This document shows, piece after piece, positions 60,583 to 64,000 of a stretch of DNA of 64,000 bases; the stretch's first letter is position 1, and the number at the start of each line of letters is the position of its first letter. The notes beneath the pieces were generated by a model, which was not told the DNA's origin, searched no databases, and was given only the letters and a program-made list of their open reading frames with translations. This stretch comes from Aeoliella mucimassa (GTDB lineage Bacteria; Planctomycetota; Planctomycetia; Pirellulales; Lacipirellulaceae), in the NCBI RefSeq assembly GCF_007748035.1, contig NZ_CP036278.1:3720001-3784000 (forward strand), read 5' to 3'. Made by a program: the position numbers and the translations under genes.

Positions 60583-61509
60583 TCAATGATAATGGGCGTA
60601 ATAGTAGGCTCGCCCCGTTTGTCGGTCATAGGCTGCATAGACTCCCCGATCTTCCTTGTTCCACTGGTAATACAGCCCATCGGTAAGCGTGATTGAATTA
60701 GGTCCGACCAAATCCAGGGTGAGTCGATAGTAACGAGTGATCGTATACTTGTCGCCGATTGGTTTCACCGGAATGTGTGCGGCCTCGGACTCCAAAGAGC
60801 CGATGCCCGAATCGAACCAATCGACGAACGTGTCTTCGTCGGTGCTGAACTCCAAGGCAATTATTCCTCGTACTCCTTGGCAATAAGAAACATCGCGGGC
60901 ATTGCTCGGCAAACCAAATGGAACATCTTTGGCCGCGACGTGTTCCGCATATTCCGGCGGGGTGGACGAGTGGAAGTAGAGTGTCATTAGCAACACACTG
61001 ATCATCATCAGTACAGCAACGAGCAGTCCCTTTCCGCTCCCCTTCCCGGTTACTGCCACCACCTCTGGTTGGGATTCTAGTGTGCGTGCCCAGCCTATGT
61101 TCAACCAACCAGTGCCGATACAGATCAGACCGATACACAGCATCGGAAGAAGTGGCATGATCCACGACATCTCGGCCCCTGCGACGATAAAGTCCTTCAT
61201 CAGCGAAGTAAAAACAAACAGGGAAAATCCCCCCGCAACGAGTAGAAACCCCGCAGCAACCATTGCCGACTTGGCTGGGTAGCCAAAAACACCGCGATAC
61301 TGCAAGTAAGACACGACGAGTGGAAATGGCAAGAAGATGGCACCGCTGATGACCGAACACACGTCCCACGTCACCAGCAACGCGGCAAGCGACGCAGCAG
61401 CAAGTGATAGACTCCCCAAGAGAACAAGGACCGACAACAGCACATGCATCTTCGATGGTTTTAGTGCAGGCGATTCGGGAGGCACATCCGTAGACTCAAG
61501 CAGGCTCAT
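60583..61509 (-). CDS. Membrane protein of unknown function
   Basis: This 308-residue protein has five to six hydrophobic helices: four in the first 150 residues (HVLLSVLVLLGSLSLAAASL, VISGAIFLPFPLVVSYL, SAMVAAGFLLVAGGFSLFVF, IMPLLPMLCIGLICIGTGWL) and one at about 160-180 (GLLVAVLMMISVLLMTLYF). A soluble C-terminal domain of about 120 residues ends in a Tyr-rich stretch (GRAYYYAHYH). I do not recognise a family. It lies between genes for polysaccharide synthesis but has its own orientation group and a 148-bp gap to the next gene, so a link is only by position. Confidence 0.7.
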   Translation of the reverse strand: MSLLESTDVPPESPALKPSKMHVLLSVLVLLGSLSLAAASLAALLVTWDVCSVISGAIFLPFPLVVSYLQYRGVFGYPAKSAMVAAGFLLVAGGFSLFVFTSLMKDFIVAGAEMSWIMPLLPMLCIGLICIGTGWLNIGWARTLESQPEVVAVTGKGSGKGLLVAVLMMISVLLMTLYFHSSTPPEYAEHVAAKDVPFGLPSNARDVSYCQGVRGIIALEFSTDEDTFVDWFDSGIGSLESEAAHIPVKPIGDKYTITRYYRLTLDLVGPNSITLTDGLYYQWNKEDRGVYAAYDRQTGRAYYYAHYH

Positions 61510-61657
61510 CGTGACACCGTAAAAGATTCAATAGAAACTATCTGTCCTAAGCCTTAACAATTCGTTGGACATAGGTGGTGCGGCAGAAGCTGAGCACCTA
61601 GTAGCCCAACATTGATTCCGCTTGCCAGTATCTCGCAAGAGATGGTGCGATGCCAGC

Positions 61658-62872
61658 CTAGGCGAGGATGTGAGCGGCCAGCTTCTTGGCCTCGATCGTC
61701 ACATTGTGCTGTGATTGCACCGACTCGATCGCTTGATGGCCCATTTGCACTAGCGTATCTTGCGGGGTCTCCAGCAGTTGCATAATGGCCGCGGCCAGCG
61801 ACTCGGCGTCGCCCGCGGGGACCAGCCAACCATTCTTTCCCGTGACGACCAACTCCGGGATGCCAGCAATCATCGTGCTGATCACCGGGCGGCCCATCGC
61901 GAGGGCCTCCATGATGACCACCGGAAGTCCTTCGGCGAAACTGGCCAAGACTAACGCAGTCGACTGACGCAATTGCTCCTGCACCTGCTCGCCATCGGCC
62001 CAACCGAGCAACTTGACTTGCTCGTGCAGGCCATGCTTGGCAATCGACTTTTCGACTTCGCCGCGCAGCTCGCCATCCCCTACCAAGGCCAGTTCAAACG
62101 AGGGATGCGTACGGGCGACAATGGCAGCCGCTTCGAGCAGCGTCATGTGCCCCTTCTGCTCGCCCAACCGCCCGACACACACCAGGCGATTCGTCGAGAC
62201 CGGAGGTTCGTACTCACGTTCAAGGTAGTGATGATCGAGCCCACAGTGTACGACCTGAATCTTCGGCCAGTCTTCAAAACGAACCCACCGATAAAGCTGA
62301 CTTCGCGCAAAGCTGGTGATAGTCGCCACGAACTTCGCCCGCGAGGCTTTCTCGTCGAACGCGACACAGGCCGCGCGGTCAAACTCTTCAGGCCCATGCA
62401 CCATGAAGCTATAGGGATGGTCCCCAAGCACGTGGGCGTACATGGCGACCTCGGTAGGATTCGTTGCAAAGTGCACATGCAGATGCTTCACACCATCGTT
62501 CTGCAACCACTTATCGAGTACACAAGCTTCGGCCAGATAGATGAGGTGATAGAAAAGCGAACGATCGCTCCGGCGGCTGACTTTACGTAACAGCGAGAAA
62601 GCCTTCAGCAGTCGCGCAGGCTTGCGAAACATCGTCGAGATCATCACCAGCAGCAACTTCGCTACACCGAGAGTAGCGATGTAACGGGTTTGTTCGTGCT
62701 CGCGTTGATCGAGCGCATCGACCAACTTGCCAGGCCATGGGCGAAGGGCGTATCGCTGCACTCGGAAACCTTGATCCTCGAGCGCTTTGATCTCGCGCCG
62801 GATGAATGTTTGGCTGGGCATCGGGTACTGATTGATCAAGTACCCTATCTGCAACGAATCAGTCGATGACAT
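61658..62872 (-). CDS. Glycosyltransferase family 4
   Basis: This 404-residue GT-B enzyme has an N-terminal acceptor domain (YLINQYPMPSQTFIRREIKALE, HLHVHFATNPTEVAMYAH). Its C-terminal donor domain has the classic features VCVGRLGEQKGHMTLLEAAAIV, LVGDGELRGEVEKSIAKHG and the E-x7-E motif in ASFAEGLPVVIMEALAMGRPV. It would add a sugar from a nucleotide donor to a lipid- or saccharide-linked acceptor at the inner membrane. Its start overlaps the stop of the upstream GT2 gene by 14 bp, so they form one operon for exopolysaccharide or a cell-surface glycan. Confidence 0.92.
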   Translation of the reverse strand: MSSTDSLQIGYLINQYPMPSQTFIRREIKALEDQGFRVQRYALRPWPGKLVDALDQREHEQTRYIATLGVAKLLLVMISTMFRKPARLLKAFSLLRKVSRRSDRSLFYHLIYLAEACVLDKWLQNDGVKHLHVHFATNPTEVAMYAHVLGDHPYSFMVHGPEEFDRAACVAFDEKASRAKFVATITSFARSQLYRWVRFEDWPKIQVVHCGLDHHYLEREYEPPVSTNRLVCVGRLGEQKGHMTLLEAAAIVARTHPSFELALVGDGELRGEVEKSIAKHGLHEQVKLLGWADGEQVQEQLRQSTALVLASFAEGLPVVIMEALAMGRPVISTMIAGIPELVVTGKNGWLVPAGDAESLAAAIMQLLETPQDTLVQMGHQAIESVQSQHNVTIEAKKLAAHILA

Positions 62873-64000
62873 CCACAGAACCTAAGGTTTGCTGCTTCGA
62901 TAAGTGAGGAGCTGGCTTACCCACTTGCCCCGCAGAACGGTCGGTGCGATGCCATTGAGTCTCGGCTTTTCTTACGGCCGCCGAATAGATCGGCAGCTTG
63001 CCCAGAATATAAACGGGCACTCTCGCAAGGTCGCTGAGAGAGAGGAGATTGCGACCTTCCATCCGCCATGCGCCCATAATCGCAAGCGTAAACGCCACGA
63101 AGGCTGTCGTGCAGAGCATGAGCGGTACGAGCGATGCCCCGATGACACCCACTACGCCCGCGACGAACAGCAACATCAACAGGCTCGCCGCGAAGAGCGA
63201 TAGCGGAGGTACCACGAGTTCGAAGACCAGCAGCAACATCGACCAACTTGGGCGCTTGACCAACGAGATCAATAGTTGCGGGACGAACCGACGAATGTTC
63301 CGGAGGTGGCCATGCTCCCAACGGGTACGCTGCGTGGTGGCAGCTGCCTTGGTGCTGGGGAGCGGAGCCGAGATGGTCATCGGTGCATAGAACCGTGGGA
63401 AGTCGCCTTGCTTGGCGAGCTCGATGCCGATGGTCATGTCTTCGACGATGTCGCCCGATGCCCACTGAGTGCGTTGGGCAAGTTCCCAAGGGAAAGCCAT
63501 TCCGGTTCCGGTAAGCAACGAGGGCCCACCGATCGCCGCCAAACCTTGGAGCCGTACCACGTTTTTGAGCATCACCGCGAATGCACTAATGCGATCGCGG
63601 AACGTCGCCTGCGCGGGCACAGGCATGATGTAGGCCGCTTGCAGTGGACACTGCCTAGCCGCGGTGGCCTGAGCGAGCGACTGCAGCGTCCCTTGTACGA
63701 TTTCACAATCGGCATCCACGATCACCATGACTTCAGGGGGATCGGATGCCAGATGGTCGACCCCGTACTGCAGTGCGTAACCTTTGCCTCGCTGCTCGGG
63801 ATTGTCGCGAATAATGACTTCGGCTCCCGCTCGGAACGCAAACTTGGCAGTCCGATCGGTGCAGTTATCGGCAACCACGATCAATTGATCGCCTTGGTTT
63901 AGTTGCTCGAGCATCTTCGAAACAGTACGCTCGATCACCGCTTCTTCGTTATGCGCCGGCATGATCACCGCCAAGCGCGTAGGCTGCGAGCCATGCGCTA
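62859..64000 (-). CDS. Glycosyltransferase family 2, membrane-bound, 5' end outside the window
   Basis: The frame is open to the window edge, so the true start lies beyond 64000; about 380 residues are visible. The GT2 core is clear: VIMPAHNEEAVIERTV, VVADNCTDRTAKFA, the DxD-like VDADCE, GTGMAFPWELA, and a base region VEDMTIGIELAKQG followed by RTRWEHGHL (the QxxRW-like motif of processive or cellulose-synthase-type enzymes). Two or three membrane helices follow (LLLVFELVVPPLSLFAASLLMLLFVAGVVG, ASLVPLMLCTTAFVAFTLAIM). It overlaps the GT4 gene by 14 bp. It probably makes or starts a membrane-linked polysaccharide. Confidence 0.9.
   Translation of the reverse strand, partial: AHGSQPTRLAVIMPAHNEEAVIERTVSKMLEQLNQGDQLIVVADNCTDRTAKFAFRAGAEVIIRDNPEQRGKGYALQYGVDHLASDPPEVMVIVDADCEIVQGTLQSLAQATAARQCPLQAAYIMPVPAQATFRDRISAFAVMLKNVVRLQGLAAIGGPSLLTGTGMAFPWELAQRTQWASGDIVEDMTIGIELAKQGDFPRFYAPMTISAPLPSTKAAATTQRTRWEHGHLRNIRRFVPQLLISLVKRPSWSMLLLVFELVVPPLSLFAASLLMLLFVAGVVGVIGASLVPLMLCTTAFVAFTLAIMGAWRMEGRNLLSLSDLARVPVYILGKLPIYSAAVRKAETQWHRTDRSAGQVGKPAPHLSKQQTLGSVDVID

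Overview
The window looks like Planctomycetota DNA, most likely Pirellulales (Lacipirellulaceae-like). The basis is the combination of PEP-CTERM-anchored LamG and dockerin-like proteins, formylglycine sulfatases, DUF1559 pilin-like proteins next to small lipoproteins, and an ECF sigma factor beside a FecR/LamG membrane protein. It reads as a saccharide-degradation region followed by cell-envelope glycosyltransferases. I see no rRNA, tRNA, CRISPR array or phage genes. No exosortase is visible, although many proteins carry its sorting signal.

Region 1 (1-8161, + strand): a very long reading frame encodes five secreted LamG modules in series. At each of four internal joints a complete PEP-CTERM signal runs straight into a complete signal peptide with no stop codon. 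An IS903-like element (1234-2268, 9-bp target duplication) has broken the gene inside the dockerin of module 1; removing it with one duplication restores the frame. Modules 2 and 3 are a near-identical 786-bp tandem duplication. A terminator and a secreted PIG-L deacetylase follow.

Region 2 (8174-15814, - strand): sigma factor, FecR-LamG protein, DUF1559 protein, lipoprotein and two sulfatases. Region 3 (16148-21402, +): a second PEP-CTERM/signal-peptide fusion that keeps an internal ribosome binding site, a paralogous PEP-CTERM protein and a third sulfatase. Region 4 (21910-27347): sugar porter, sialidase-like protein, propeller protein and HEAT-like protein.

Region 5 (27420-38751, -): an eight-gene catabolic operon with two enzyme fusions (amidohydrolase-aminotransferase and dipeptidase-oxidoreductase), an SDR, an amidohydrolase, a second aminotransferase, a D-threonine-aldolase-like enzyme, a sodium:solute symporter and a hydroxyacyl-CoA-dehydrogenase-like enzyme. 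It is divergent from an HpcH/HpaI aldolase and a GntR-LacI hybrid regulator. Region 6 (41325-51074) holds LamG PEP-CTERM proteins, an EF-hand lipoprotein, a DUF1559 protein and two propeller proteins.

A palindrome, CATACAGNCTGTATG, recurs in the promoter regions of regions 4 to 6 and in front of the regulator gene. It is proposed as the operator of that regulator and would tie these genes into one regulon. Region 7 (51132-58031, +) is a second GntR-LacI operon (PhyH oxygenase, two sialidase-like proteins, FAH hydrolase, RidA, M24 peptidase). Region 8 (58032-64000) has a repeat-rich intergenic stretch, three glycosyltransferases and a membrane protein; the last gene runs off the window.
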